Assembly (NCBI GenBank): GCA_004352715.1
Contig: SCFE01000005.1
Span: 3,964,524 to 4,028,523, forward strand
Length of the DNA stretch: 64,000 nucleotides
Direction: 5' to 3'
DNA from: Hofstenia miamia
Lineage: Eukaryota > Xenacoelomorpha > Acoela
Positions 49,146 to 61,590 of this stretch are shown here, piece after piece. The notes beneath the pieces are model-generated. The model worked only from the letters and a program-made list of their open reading frames with translations, did no database searches and was not told the DNA's origin. Each line of letters begins with the position of its first letter. Positions within the stretch are counted from its first letter, which is position 1. The position numbers were made by a program, and so were the translations under genes.

Positions 49146-49541
49146 TAGAGAGTGACATTGGGGACCCGATTAAACCCGAACGGATTTCGGGTTTCGTGTT
49201 GGGAGGGGTTCGAGTATCAAATTATTAAGTTGGATTCGGGTACAGGGCTTAGATTGATTTATTCAAAAAATTACTAATGTTACTCATCCCGTGATTTGAG
49301 AAAAATCCAACGTTAAGGAATATCAATGAATTGCTGTTTGCCTTATCACAAAATGATTGGTGTTAGTGATCATTTGATTGGAGAGAAATCCATAATTTTG
49401 AATATTTCGAATCAAATGCAACACTTCAGGACGCGTCAGGTTCGGGTAGTCGATTTTCGGGTCGGTTAAGATTTGGGTAGTAAGAAAGATTCCAATCGTA
49501 TGGGGTTCGGTTCTATGCTTGACTCATATTGTTACTCTCTA
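49146..49541. mobile_element. hAT-type MITE, 396 bp
   Basis: Ends are TAGAGAGTGACA (left) and TAGAGAGTAACA (right, inward), fitting the hAT Y-A-R-N-G start. Flanking 8-mers ATGGAAAT and ATGGGAAG agree at 6 of 8. The interior is marked by repeated GGGTTCGGGTA-type words near both ends, a pattern seen in hAT MITEs. Noncoding. Confidence 0.7.
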
Positions 49542-50514
49542 ATGGGAAGACATTACTCGTACGAGGAGTATATATTACCTAAAATACATTCACTACATAA
49601 TACCTGGTATTATACGACATTTGCAATGCAGTGAAAAGCAAAGTGGATCATTACCACATAATGATAGCAACTAAAATGTTCATTTTTTACTCTTTAAATC
49701 AGAAATACAATACAAAATCAGTGCAACTTTTAAAAATATTTCTAGAATGTCTAATTTAAAAAAAAAATCTCTCTGGTAATTACTTTGTGAATATACAGCT
49801 CGGTTCATATTATTAAATACACCGCTTTTTATACGTTTCAAAGATTTAATTGTTTTTGTTATTTTAACTAATATTAAAATTTTGTGTTTATAAGTCATAA
49901 ATTTCAAAAACTAATAATTTTTTCCAAGATTTCACACTCTATTACAAAAAAGGCTTTAATAGTTTGTGAAGTCACCTTATATTAAAAATTAATTATATCT
50001 TTAAAAACTAAATGAAACGTATGTGTATTTATTAATATGAACCGGGCTGTACATAGAAAACCATGTCTTTTGTCAGCTATGTAGTTTTTTTAGCGCCACT
50101 TTCCTATAAATGTATTGCATAGCACTCATTGTTTAGATTTTGATATTTAGAGTCAAAATTCTGTGACGGCTTCTTATGATGATTAATAACTAGTTTAAAC
50201 AACTTGGTAAAAATTTTGCTTTGAATAAATTTAAAAGCATAAAATCATAACATAATTCTGCATCTAATCTTTAAGAATCTTAGTCATATAAATAGTTAAA
50301 CGACCACAATGCATAATTTAATAAGCCTTCTAAACAATTTTAGTTACGTCCTAATTCCGGGATTTTTTAAAAATTGTTTCAAAGTATGTTGAGAATTCAA
50401 TCTAAAAATACACAAATTGATTATAATAAAATCACAGCTCCCTAAAATCATCAGCTTCGCAACTTAAATACGAAATAACGAGTAACTTTAATACAAATAA
50501 AAACTTCTTCTATA
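49542..50514. other. AT-rich DNA, no gene recognised
   Basis: Short frames only, no repeats with partners. Confidence 0.5.
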
Positions 50515-50760
50515 TCAAATTAGATTGTTTCCAATAATGCGTAAGACATCTTTTGGGTTGGATAACCTTCTCCATACGATGTGGTAGTTAAATATAAATT
50601 CCCTTTCTGGGATTATCCATAGTTCTTCCTGAGTATTAGTGCAAGCGTTCCTTAAGTTTTGCGTTGAAGTACTCCCACATATTCTCAATGATGTCAAAGT
50701 TGGGTGTTTGTGATGGCCAAATGGCTACTCAGGGAGCTGGGCAATACCATTCATGAAGTG
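50515..50760 (-). pseudogene. Tc1-like transposase C-terminal fragment
   Basis: The minus strand reads AIWPSQTPNFDIIENMWEYF followed by NAKLKERL, the WPSQSPDLNPIENLW block of Tc1/mariner DDE transposases that carries the last catalytic acid (Glu of IEN). A shifted frame then gives TNTQEELW, and another gives PHRMEKVIQPK, matching the terminal SMPRRI.AVIKAKG block. Several frameshifts and stops break it, and everything upstream of the block is missing. It is a different lineage or a much older copy than the fragment at 3756-4269. Confidence 0.75.
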
Positions 50761-52389
50761 AAGAATGTCTTTAAACGTATGAAACGTATGACACAGGGAG
50801 TTGTCCTAAGAATTATTTTTAAGCTAGATCTAAATTAAACTCAATATTCGATGAAAGACTCTCTACCCATGTGTTTTTTTGGCATTCAGCACGGTATTTT
50901 ATCAGATAATACGTGTAGTGCGCTTGTTAGTACGTATTATTATTCAAATTCATGTATATTAATATAATATCATAAGCAATTTTGTTTACATCAACTAGTT
51001 TTCTTCAACAACGATAACGCCAAAGAAGCCGGAAAGAAATAACGATATTGTGAGAAGCAAATTTTTTATAACACTGAATTGGATGATATGAATCAAACAG
51101 CTTCAGTCAATTATATCCATGGGGCACTGATGATTTCAGTCTAACAAGCAAAATAACTTGCTAGTTCAATAAATTAAGTTCACTTATATAGCCATCTATC
51201 GACGGTTGACAAAATTGATAAATTTAAGTGTTCATACATGTATAATCACTTTAACCATTTTATTACGGTATATTTGATTTATTCTTTAGTGCCTCATAAT
51301 AATTTAATCATAGGTATATTTATATTGCAAATGGGCTGGTTAAGTCCACTTGAATTGTCATTTTAATTTTCACTTGGACTACCTTCTTTCATTACAGTTT
51401 GGCATTCCCTGGGATTGTGCTAATTTGATTTGTTCGAAATTTAGTTTTGGCTAAGGTTCTGGTGCATTTTCTAAGACTTTCAAAATGAGAAAAATTTCAA
51501 GGATTTTCTGCAGAACAATTTCCTAATGAGCTGAACTAGTTACCAAAAAAATTAAAAATATCAGTGCCAAAAGTTAGAAGGTCCAAGTAAGTCGCCACAA
51601 TAACTAAAAGTTATTTAGTGCCCCATAAAATAAAAAATTTTTTTTGTTAGTCTTTAAAAGAAGTATTTGAATCACGTTGAGTAGATCAATTATTAAATTT
51701 GTAAGCAATATTTTAAAGGTTTTATTCAGCTCCATCCCCAGTAGATTTCCTTTTACAATTGTTGCCTGGGCCCCAAAATGGATTGAACTACGACCTATTA
51801 ATACGAGATTTTGACAATCATTTTCGAAATTATTTCAACTCTAATTTTTAGAACCAGGTTCAATTTTTGCATTGTGAGTATAAAATTTAAAATTGAAAAA
51901 TGATCTTCATAAAGCTACATAAAGGTGATGTAATCATCACTCATTTGACTAGCTGGGCGTGTGTGTCATTTACATTTTGCTATAATAATCCAATTTCTAT
52001 AGATTCGTAAATTTAATTGCGAATTATGTTTCCCACACACAATGTCCTAAAATTATTTAGAAATCAAATATATTATTGTAAAATTCAATAATATTTTTTT
52101 TCAAATCTTTTAAATTTAGAGGAAAATCGTAACAAATAACATGAATTCCGGTATTTACAGGCTAGCTGAAATGTACACTTATTAAAGACATTTCCATAAA
52201 ACTAAATATTAAAAATGTAGTCAGTATTAGACATTAAATACGAAAAGCAAAAATAAATATTTGTATTTAACGCATACAGAATTTAATTCCACATGCAATG
52301 CCATCTAGCGAAGTATAACAAACTTACAACAATTCGAATTTTATCATATATTAATATTTAACTTTAAACTGTCTGATGTCACTTTAGAG
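50761..52389. other. AT-rich DNA, no gene recognised
   Basis: No domain, RNA gene or paired repeat seen. Confidence 0.5.
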
Positions 52390-52693
52390 TAGTGGTTCGA
52401 AAACTTTTTTGGACTGTGACCGATCAATGTGGTGGCGATCCCCAATTAAATATTTTTTTTCTGTCATAAATTTTGTAAGCTAATTGCCGACAACTTCTTC
52501 AATATTTAGCAATTTTGACAATTTGTTTTTATTTTATACGTATTTTCAGTTCAAAGTAAAGATTCAAGCTTTTAATAACATGCGAAATTTGACTGATTTA
52601 TTAAAAAAAATATAATTGCAAACTATTAGGCGACCCTAGCAAATTGTCATTCAACCCTGAAGTGGTCGCGATCCAGAGGTTGAGAAACAGCTG
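52390..52693. mobile_element. hAT (Charlie-like) MITE with perfect 8-bp duplication
   Basis: The left end is TAGTGGTTCGAAAAC and the right end read inward is CAGCTGTTTCTCAACCTCTG; both fit the hAT Y-A-G...GTTC(T)CAA type of terminus. The 8-mer CTTTAGAG flanks it exactly on both sides (52382-52389 and 52694-52701). Subterminal words GGACTGTGACC and GGATCGCGACC continue the inverted similarity. 304 bp, noncoding. Confidence 0.85.
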
Positions 52694-55600
52694 CTTTAGA
52701 GGCATAAACGGCTTTGTCGATATTTTGAAAAATTTTTTTATAAGCGTATTTGGAAATTTGGAAATTGTGGATATTGATTTTGAGACATTCATTGATGAAT
52801 CTGCTCCCTTGTAATGATGAGCACTTTGTACTAAAATCTATGCTGTGACCGACATACGTGAAATATTAACCATTTTTAGGCCAACAAAAATTCTTTGAAA
52901 TTCATTCAAGTTATCCCCATAGTTAGGCTTCAGATAGTCTTGAGCTGTAAATCGCATGGGAGGAAAACCTAATCTCCACTATTTCTTTTTCTTTAGATAG
53001 ACCGGCAAGACCTCTTTAAGACGCGGCGTGGCCACAATCAAAGTTCATTTTAGACTTTAAATTTTTTACGTAGTTTAGTGTTAAAAATGCAATAAAATAG
53101 ACAGAAGTATATACATAATCACTTCATTTGCTTTATTAATTTTCTTGAAATCGTTTATTTATGCATATCATCAACTATTTTCTTCAACAAACTCATTGCA
53201 AATCTTCAGTTTCAAATTCTTTGTTTCATATACATAACAGTCAGTGTCTTACACAATTACAAGAAACTACATTTAGTATCAAACAAATTTGTTGCAACTT
53301 CATTAACATGTTCTATATACAATATATGCATAATCAAATAATGTTAAGCAATCAAAATTTAGTTATTACAAACTTAATGATATGATCTTGTAGCAAGGAT
53401 GGATAGCATATTAGCAACCATTACTGAGCAGCTGAGTGAGAAACCAATGAGTAAAATAAAGTACAATGGTTGTTTTAGTAGGGATGGGGTTGAAATTAAT
53501 TCCCATGAGATTTGGTGACGAAATGATGGGAAGGTTGCCTTAAAAATATAAGCTCATTGAACAAAATATTGACAAGAAAAATTTATATTCAAAGAAATAT
53601 GCAATATTAATATCAAGGATATTTTTCAGATTACTTTTCATGATATATCAGGTTTCTATAGTATTTGACAACCATTCGAGCTTGACTGAACAGAACCTAA
53701 ACCACAGTCGAAGACATTGGCACTGATAGTAAAAATTTACCAATTTTCTGGTAGAATTTGAAAATTGCTTTGATATTCAAAAACTTTTTTGGCTCATTTC
53801 TTGAACTTTCTATGAAGTCCATTCTGCATGTAAATGAGTGTGTTTCTGTTTCTTAAGCTTTGGTGCATTTCCAAGAATTTGGTAAAAGTTTGATTTTCTA
53901 GTGTCATGGTCATGATTACCTAGCAATGATGTACATTTTGCTATATGACCAACATTTGAAGTAGGTCGCATATCCCTCTAAGATTCCCAAAACTTGAGAA
54001 CGCATGTCACTTGCGGTTGAAACTCACTGGTCATGCCATGGACCATTTTCAACTAATTCCACATCAAATATCATTTTTATGATTTCCTTCTCAATATTTG
54101 TATCCGTGTTTAAATAAGAGATGTTTACTACTTAAAAATTCGACTCGTTTTGCGCCCGGCATAAGAGAGGTCTTAGATCACAATTAGTAAGGAAAACTTT
54201 ATTATATGAGAAATTTTAACAAGACTAGACTACTGTATATAAACAGCATATAATCAATAAAACATATAGACAAGGGTAAAAAATCTCAAAAAGTTCAGAG
54301 ATTATTGAAATTTTCATCAGCATGTAAAAGTCATGGAGGAGTGGTAGCAATCAGTGCTGCCAATTTATTTGAAATCCTAAACATAGATCCCTGCAAACAT
54401 CTCACGCAGGCAAGAAATTATGCAATAAGTTTAAAAAATCCGTGTAACATATTTGAATAAAAACGCTTATGCAACACTATATAGAGATTCAATTAATGCA
54501 ATGTTCTCTGCTGAAATTTGAAGCATTAAAAACAGCAAGCCAATGTAATAATTCGCAGCTAATTAATACCATTAGTCATGTCAGCCATATAACGCATTGC
54601 GTTTCTAAAGTCGTTCAAGGTCCCACCCTCAACAAACATAATATCTTCATTTTAAAGAGTTTTACCAGTTTAAATAGAAACATAACATAATCAACAATAT
54701 ATTTCACTAATAAATAGCATTGTTAGGAAAGAAAAGTTTTAAGAAACTTATTTGGCAAACCTCAAAATAATTATCTAGAAGAATTCAAGAGCATAGAACA
54801 TCAACAGAAAAATTGAATCACTTAAAGATCTATGACTATCAATTAAATTATAAAATATTATGCAAGTTGCAAAATCAATTTATACTAAAAGCAGGTGAAT
54901 CGTATTACATTATATCTTTAAGACCAACTTAAAATAAAAAAAAGATTATATTTTTTGAGACAATATTTTCATTAATATATAAATTAATTACATCAAATTT
55001 TTTAAAGATTTGGTACGGTAAATTTTTTTTTCTTACAATGCAAATTCTTAGCGAAATATATTGTTGATTACGTTTCTATTTATACATAATACCACCAAAA
55101 ACATCCAACATGTTTGCTCTACAATTATTTAATCTTACCTAATAATTTGCAAGCCGCTCTCATTATTCTTCTCCTGCATGCAGCGTTTACTTCTAAAATA
55201 AACTTATAAAAATACAATTTTTGCATTTGTTGAAATGTGAGTTTGCTTTTATTAATTTCTAAAACTTAATAAAACAGTATGAATATTTGATTTTGCCATA
55301 GTTTGAATATTTTAATGAGTTTTTTCTAAGTAAGCAAATTTGTTTTTTACTTGACTTTCAATTTTTTAACGTTTTATAGATTGTATATGAGGCTTGTAAG
55401 ATATTAGTAAAATGATATATCCCCGCATTCAGCTCACCTAAAAGAAGGCATGAACAATGAGAAAAGTTTCATTATTGTTTTAGCCTTAAATTAAATCATT
55501 AATTACTTTGAAAATGATTTAAAGTTTAAAGACAATTGTTTGTCGATAAATAAATTTAAATATTTCGTTGTAATCCTTTTAATATTAATTTAAACTATAA

Positions 55601-56439
55601 ATTGAATCTTTCAGATTTCAAAATTAATAAACAAAATTCATAGCTAAATAGTTCAAATAGATTTGTAAACACAACCAAAATTTTAAATTTTTAAGTGCTC
55701 GTGAGAGTATGCATCGCATGCCTTCAAAAACCCCATTCGCTACACTACTCGACCTAAGATTACGTTAGCAATATCCAATGAAACCGACAGTGTCAATAAA
55801 CTACAGAATCATTACCAACAAAATATGTTAGATTATAATTTCTAACAATTGAATAATCTCGGTTGTTAAATGTGAACCCTCTCCATTTAAATTCAATTGG
55901 GTATTCTTAGAATATGCCTTTAACATTGTTTGAAAAAAGCATATTATTTATTCATTTGTTGTTTTCTTTATGCAGGTCTTTCTGTAGATTAAAAGTCAAT
56001 ATTTCGAGTGCGGCTGCTTGGAAGAAAAAAATTTTGTACAGAGAATAAGAAAGCTTATCTTGTGAAATAGACTAATATTGTTACTGATTAAAAATTGTTA
56101 TTAATATGTAGACGTGAATGTGGCTCTTTCACTAAATGATATTATTATTAAAAGAATATTTTTTCTTACTGTTTTTTGTTAAAATTTATTGCGTAGTAAT
56201 TTAGTATAAAAAATTTTTTATTAACATGTCTGTGTAGAGGATGTTGCCATCAAGGATGCTGACTGATTAATTTCATAGTGAAGCCTTCAGAAGCTATGAA
56301 AATATAGCAACTAATATTACTTTAAACTCCATCTTACCATCTTACTTTTTAATTTTTTTGACGATTTTCTTATAAAATATGATTCTGTTTAATTCTAAAA
56401 GAGGTACCACTGACCATTCCTACATACCCCACCTGTATC
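52694..56439. other. AT-rich DNA, no gene recognised
   Basis: Frames at 53161-53385 and 54469-54690 have no domain. A slightly richer patch lies at about 53390-53540. Nothing else is supported. Confidence 0.45.
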
Positions 56440-56754
56440 CAGACTTGCAAATGGGCTGAAAATTTTGGACCAAGCCCAAATAGAAATCTAAAAAAACCCT
56501 AGCCCAGCACAAATACAAAGTAAATGGCCCAAGCTCAGCCCAGACCCAAAAGAATTATCAAAATATTAATAAGATTTAAAACATTTTGATTGACAATCAT
56601 TATTACAAAAATCCACCCCATCGAAATAAAATTAAATTGGCGGCCCAAGACCAGCTCAGACCCAAACAGAAATAAAAAAAGTGATCCAAACCCAACTCAA
56701 GCCCAACGACACAGCCCAAGCCGAATATGCCGGCCCAGCCCACTTGCAAATCTG
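56440..56754. mobile_element. hAT-type MITE with perfect 8-bp duplication, nested
   Basis: Ends CAGACTTGCAAATGGGCTG and (inward from the right) CAGATTTGCAAGTGGGCTG match at 17 of 19 positions. The 8-mer CCTGTATC flanks both sides exactly (56432-56439, 56755-56762). The interior is full of GGCCCA/AGCCCA-type words in one strand sense. Removing the element restores a host sequence whose two edges (ACCACTG on the left, CAGTGGT on the right with CAGTGGCGGATACAGG inward) look like an older hAT-like element, so this is a nested insertion. Confidence 0.9.
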
Positions 56755-58279
56755 CCTGTATCCGCCAGTGGTTGCTATATAACAAAAATGATTTAAAATT
56801 GTGTACCCGTTCTATTTAGTTATCATTAAAAATTTATTTAAGTAAGTCAATATCAATTGTTGGAATTCGTTTCTAATTTAATAATAGAAAATTTAATTCG
56901 TTTACGAGTTAGCACATAATATGAGCGAACTAATGTAACAATTGCTTCAATATTATTGACCGCATTTTTAAACGATTAGTTGAGCATTGTACAATAGTTC
57001 CCTCATATTCAATAACATTAATTGCAGCTGGTAGAATTACATAAGTATTTAACATGATTTATTAATTATTAAATCAATGCACATATAATGTAATCATAGT
57101 AAGAATTAGTTTCACAAATATCAGAGGAATATTTTGTTTAATCCCTGGCGTATGAAATTTCAAATTTTCCGGCAGTATTATTACGTAAGAAGAACTCTAC
57201 GGGGAAGTTTTGTTAGGGAGGTTTTGTCTGAGACATTATTATAAGTATACATATTTATCAAGGTTTACTAAATCATGGCGTTGAAACAAGAAATGCTCGA
57301 AAGAAGCCACGCAGTAGATAGATCATTTGCTTTACAAGCAAAATTTTTAAAAATTTTTGAAAATTTAATAACTTGAATGTTGATAATAATTGAAAATTTT
57401 TTATTTCTAATACATTGATTAATTTCCAACATATTATTAAATGCTTAATATTGTAGTATAGACTTTTGATTAATATCTATCGTCAATAATGTAAATTAAA
57501 ATAATTGAGAAAATTTTAACAAATATTACAACCATAAACAATTATCTTGTTCGTTATTTTGGATGAAATTATTGATCTAGTTCTTTTAAACGCCCACAGA
57601 TTTATTTATGTAATGATATCATCTGAATTTTGAGAAGCTACAGTGAGGTATATATGTCGGTAAAGTAATTAGTATTGTTATACATATAATGTATACATTC
57701 CCCATGCATTTCATCGTGATTAATAGAGATCAAACTATTGAAATGCATCAGTCTTCCGTAACCCGATGAGAAGTTTTATTTAATAAAATCAATATTAACG
57801 AAAGGCAAATCAAGCCCAATGCTCTAGGTATTGTTGACTGGCTGATAAAATTTAAAAGCGTTTATGTTGTTTTGAAGTTTTATCAGTAAATTTCAAAATG
57901 CAAGTTAAAATTAATACATTAAAACCTATATCTATTTTTTTACGTTGCTTCCTAAATTCATTTAGGAACCTAGGGAACGTAATAAGCCATTTCTGTTTCA
58001 TTCATTTCTACAGCTCAGAATTAAGTTTAATGAATTTGAATTATTATGAAAAAATTAAAATCATTAAGTCTTTTGAAAATGCAGCATTTCCAAGTAGAAT
58101 AACACTTGTACAAAAAGTAAACGACGGCATACGAGCACTTTTTCAAGTTTGACATAAGGGATCAGGGCGGCGAAGTGGGGACAGGGGATGCAGTTGTCCG
58201 CCCCCCCCCACCCCTCGCTAAAATTAACTTTTTCAAAAACTACCTACTACTATATAATTTAAACAGTAGTTAATAATCT
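56755..58279. other. AT-rich DNA, no gene recognised
   Basis: The frame at 57898-58152 (84 codons) has no domain. A G-rich then C-rich stretch at 58160-58215 resembles a transposon end but lacks a partner. Confidence 0.45.
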
Positions 58280-58430
58280 CAGTGGCGTACACGCAGGGGG
58301 GACATGGAGGAATGTCCCCCCGTCAGGTTTCCAAATTTGATTTTGACTGGATAAATCAAAAAATTTTTCGTAAAAAATTTAAAATGCATTTTTAGGGTCT
58401 ATTTTCTCAATAAAATATTTTCCAAAATAG
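58280..58430. repeat. dispersed repeat, copy 2
   Basis: Begins CAGTGGCGTACACGCAGG, then GGGGGG and CCCCCCGTCAG words. It shares TTTTTCGTAAAAAATT and AGGGTCTATTTTCTCAATA with the copy at 33424-33586. No right end could be defined. Confidence 0.6.
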
Positions 58431-58642
58431 AACAAAAACAATTATTTGAGCCGAGTTGAACTGACACCGTACAATTTGTTTTTACATGTATTCCTGTAGA
58501 TATTGAATGTTTAGTAGTTAGATAACTCTCAGACTTTTTTATGTGAGAAATTATAATAATAATCTACATGTCTAATTATTGTAGTTCTTTGCACAGATCA
58601 TTTATATAATTGAGAATTACTTGTACACCTCTCCGCCATTAA

Positions 58643-59446
58643 CACTAGAACCGCCAGAGGCATTCATTTTTACTGTTTCGAATTATAATTTACTAGAGCT
58701 ATATTAGTAGACTCCCTTCAAAATTGATGACATTTAATCTACCAATGTGGTTCGTGTTCTTTAAACTTTAAAAAAAATTCAAAGCATGCATAATATTTTT
58801 ATGATCATATATTACCTAATACACACATTTACACATATACAAGAATGAACTATCATCATGTTTAGTATGTGACAAATCAGAGTATTTTGTATTTATGGAT
58901 GTATGTATGTGTCTGCTATTTTGCACAAAGAAATATAGAAAGAAAAGGCCTTATTAGGGCCACCAGAGTTTTCAAAACAATTTATAACAAGTGGCCACTG
59001 CAAGAATTTGATGGATGATCCACTATGCAGTTTATACATACTTGGTGATATTGATATGATAGAACATATTCAAAAATGTGAAAATATTGAAGTCCGTCGT
59101 GTTACTAAGGATAATGATTTGAATGTCAAATTAGCCAAGAGGCCAGGCGTTTGCATCATGTGCGAAAAAGCCGTTTGTGGCTTTTGCACAGGACGGAAAG
59201 CCATCGTCAAAACTGGTAAAAACTATTTAAAACATCGTTTTTATAATGTATTTGCATTTTGTAGTTAATTAAGTTACAAAATATATATTTTATGTTAAAA
59301 TGTAATTTTTAAGATAAAACGTTCCAAACATATTTAAGCCATATTAGGATGTATTAAATTTAGTATAACATTTGCCAATTATCTAGTGGTCAAAATGACC
59401 GCCAATGGCGGTTTTAGGTAAAATCTCATTTCTGGCGGTTCTAATG
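58643..59446 (+). mobile_element. piggyBac-type element, 804 bp, TTAA-flanked
   Basis: Left end CACTAGAACCGCCAGA and right end (inward) CATTAGAACCGCCAGA differ at one base of 16. TTAA flanks both sides (58639-58642, 59447-59450), the diagnostic piggyBac target. The CACTAGAA start resembles the CCCTAGAA start of known piggyBac ends. Near the right end a palindrome ACCGCCAATGGCGGT (59399-59413) sits next to GGTCAAAATGACC. It carries only a small Cys-containing frame, so it is nonautonomous. Confidence 0.85.
59008..59268 (+). CDS. Cys-rich C-terminal fragment, possibly piggyBac transposase
   Basis: 86 codons, open from an ATG pair (59008/59011) to TAG. The distal half has GVCIMCEKAVCGFC, a C-x2-C-x5-C-x2-C arrangement like the Cys-rich zinc-binding tail of many piggyBac transposases. 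The first half (DDPLCSLYILGDIDMIEHIQ) I do not recognise. Its position inside TTAA-flanked piggyBac-type ends supports a transposase remnant. The catalytic DDD core is absent. Start choice is arbitrary because the frame is a fragment. Confidence 0.4.
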   Translation: MMDDPLCSLYILGDIDMIEHIQKCENIEVRRVTKDNDLNVKLAKRPGVCIMCEKAVCGFCTGRKAIVKTGKNYLKHRFYNVFAFCS

Positions 59447-60111
59447 TTAAAATTAGACAATTAGCTCACTATTGTGAGGCTCTTTAAAACATATTTAACA
59501 GAAATTTTAATATTTATGTTATTCAAATACATGATTTTTAGCCAGTTTCATCCCTTCTTTTAGATTACTTAAACGATAAAGATAGAATAAATTTGAAAAA
59601 TTGTTATAGATGGATAAAGCCACTAAAATATGTGCAATTATTTATTTCAGAAAAAATGAATTTTTCATTTGATGATTATACTTTGAGCTAATATATCTAA
59701 ATTGTGCAACGATCTATGTGTAAATCGTTTCACTCTAATTTGTAAATGAACATAAACTTATGGAAAGCCTCACCAAAATCCTAATACCGGACATAATACT
59801 TTCAAAGCATGACAACTTTAAGCGGTTATCATTGTATTCTGAAATTGGAAGGCGATCATCATTAATGATGTACCATATTCTAGTGACGCTTTAAAAACAC
59901 TGCGGTATCATGAGCATCTTTACAAAGCTCCAAAATTGATATAGTTTTTTCATTAAAAATGTTGATAGCATAAGAAACTTTTTGTTTAAAAAGTGAGGTA
60001 AGAAAACTAGAAAATTGAGTTTTGAGAGCTTTTGCTTGATTTGCCATACATACCAATTAATGAACAGATGTAGTAATTGACAGCCCATATTATAGACCGC
60101 TACTATTATTA

Positions 60112-60150
60112 TTAACACTAGAAACGCGAGAATAGGTCAAAATGACAAAC
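60112..60150 (+). repeat. isolated piggyBac-type end
   Basis: TTAA followed by CACTAGAAACGCGAGAATAG and GGTCAAAATGAC. The first nine bases equal the left end of the element at 58643, and the GGTCAAAATGAC word also occurs near that element's right end. I found no matching right end before 64000, so it is a solo or truncated terminus. Confidence 0.55.
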
Positions 60151-61348
60151 ATTTTCTGCTTGCTCTATGGCGATCAGCTGTACTGACATTTCGTCAACCA
60201 ATAAATGACAAATAATTGTTGTTCCAGAGAGTTTATCAAACACCGCATTGGTTCTTATAAGAAGGCTTTGATTACATTAAGACAATCTTTATTGATTCCA
60301 GGTGTTCCTGATCTCCCAAAAATTTTTTGGAATGGCGGCATTTGGTAATTGCAGCATTTATATTTGTACCCTTTGATTACAGTCTTCCGCCGTTTATTGT
60401 TCGCCTTATTTCAGTTTTTCGGCTTACCTCACCATTTCTGTCCGGAGACTTTGAAACATATTGTAGCAACTTCTACTACGCAAGTATAAGGAAAAGGCAT
60501 GCTTTATTTTGAGTGAATAATGGTGGCCATGTTGCATAATCAATGCAAGTTTGTTTACCATTGCTCTTAGCTCAGAATCCATTAGAGAGATAAATTGTGT
60601 ACTGAATACTATTGCATCGAGTTGACTATAACGCTTCAACTTTGCTCCAAAGTCTAAGAATGTGTCACTGTCACCAAAGTACAATATTTGTGTGATGTGT
60701 TTTTTGCAAATATGCCGTACTCAATATATAACGTTAAGGCAGAACAAGTTATAAAGCAAGTTTTGAAAATTAAACAAATCAAATGCTTTGTATATGGAAA
60801 TTATCATCACGTATCAATACAACCATCTAGCCGGCCCACAACATGTCCGATGGTGTTTCTGAATCAGTTTCATAAAATTGTAGCTTGAGCATGAAGTTTA
60901 CTGTCTCTGCCCCGTATAATTAGTCTATGGCTTTGGATATCAATTATGTATCAACTGATGATGAAATAATGTAAGTATACATGCCTGATATGGGAAAAGA
61001 AACGAGTTTAAAAATCAAAACGATTTATTGAGCTTTGATATATCTTTTGAATCTTGGTTAGGGTTAGCAAATGTCGGTGCACTAGAAACTGGTTACTAGT
61101 AACTCATCAGTAAGACCGACTAAATATGCAAAATGCATCAAAAGGGCTTTTTCATATTATTGTATATGCAATAAAAACCCAATTTAACACTTTCGCTGCT
61201 TCCTTAAAATTCGAAATTCTTTCTGTATGCCACTTGTTTTTTTACTGAAATAAAGCAAAAACTGCAGCAAGACCTAGCCAAACTACAAAGGTTTTCAGAA
61301 TCTGTCAATTAAGGACTTTGTTGAGTATTCTCGTGAAGAGCGCTTGCT
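60151..61348. other. possible transposon remnants, unassigned
   Basis: Frames on both strands (60424-60684 minus, 86 codons; 60688-60888 plus, 66 codons) show mixed composition but no domain I can name. A minus-strand frame across 59880-60060 (KALKTQFSSFLTSLFKQKVS and onward) also looks protein-like. They may be decayed interior of the hAT transposase whose C-terminus follows. Confidence 0.3.
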
Positions 61349-61483
61349 ATGGCACACAGTCCAGTAGTATCCTGTGAAGTGGAGCGGGTATTCAGCCAGT
61401 ATAATGCATTTTTCAGAAACAATAGCATCAGTATGACAACGGAAAACATTTATTATCATTGCGTGATTTACATGAACAATTGA
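61349..61483 (+). pseudogene. hAT transposase C-terminal dimerisation fragment
   Basis: 45 codons ending TGA: MAHSPVVSCEVERVFSQYNA then FFRNNSISMTTENIYYHCVI and a short tail. This is the hAT family C-terminal dimerisation block, with the S-C-(D/E)-V-E-R-(S/V)-F-S core and the (L/M)T.EN position, usually at the very end of the transposase. The frame is blocked by a TGA 18 bases upstream of the ATG, and no N-terminal BED finger or catalytic part is recognisable, so it is a remnant. Confidence 0.75.
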
Positions 61484-61590
61484 CATTCCATTGTATTTGT
61501 TTCGCTTTGTACATGGTTCAGTGATTTTGGTTATGCATAAATATATTTATTTTTGCATAAATAAGCTGTTTTCTTGCATATTTATGCGCA

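Noticed and set aside
58272-58565. Possible 8-bp duplication AATAATCT around the repeat at 58280
   Set aside because: The right copy is not preceded by an inverted CAGTG-type end, so the match is probably chance in AT-rich sequence.
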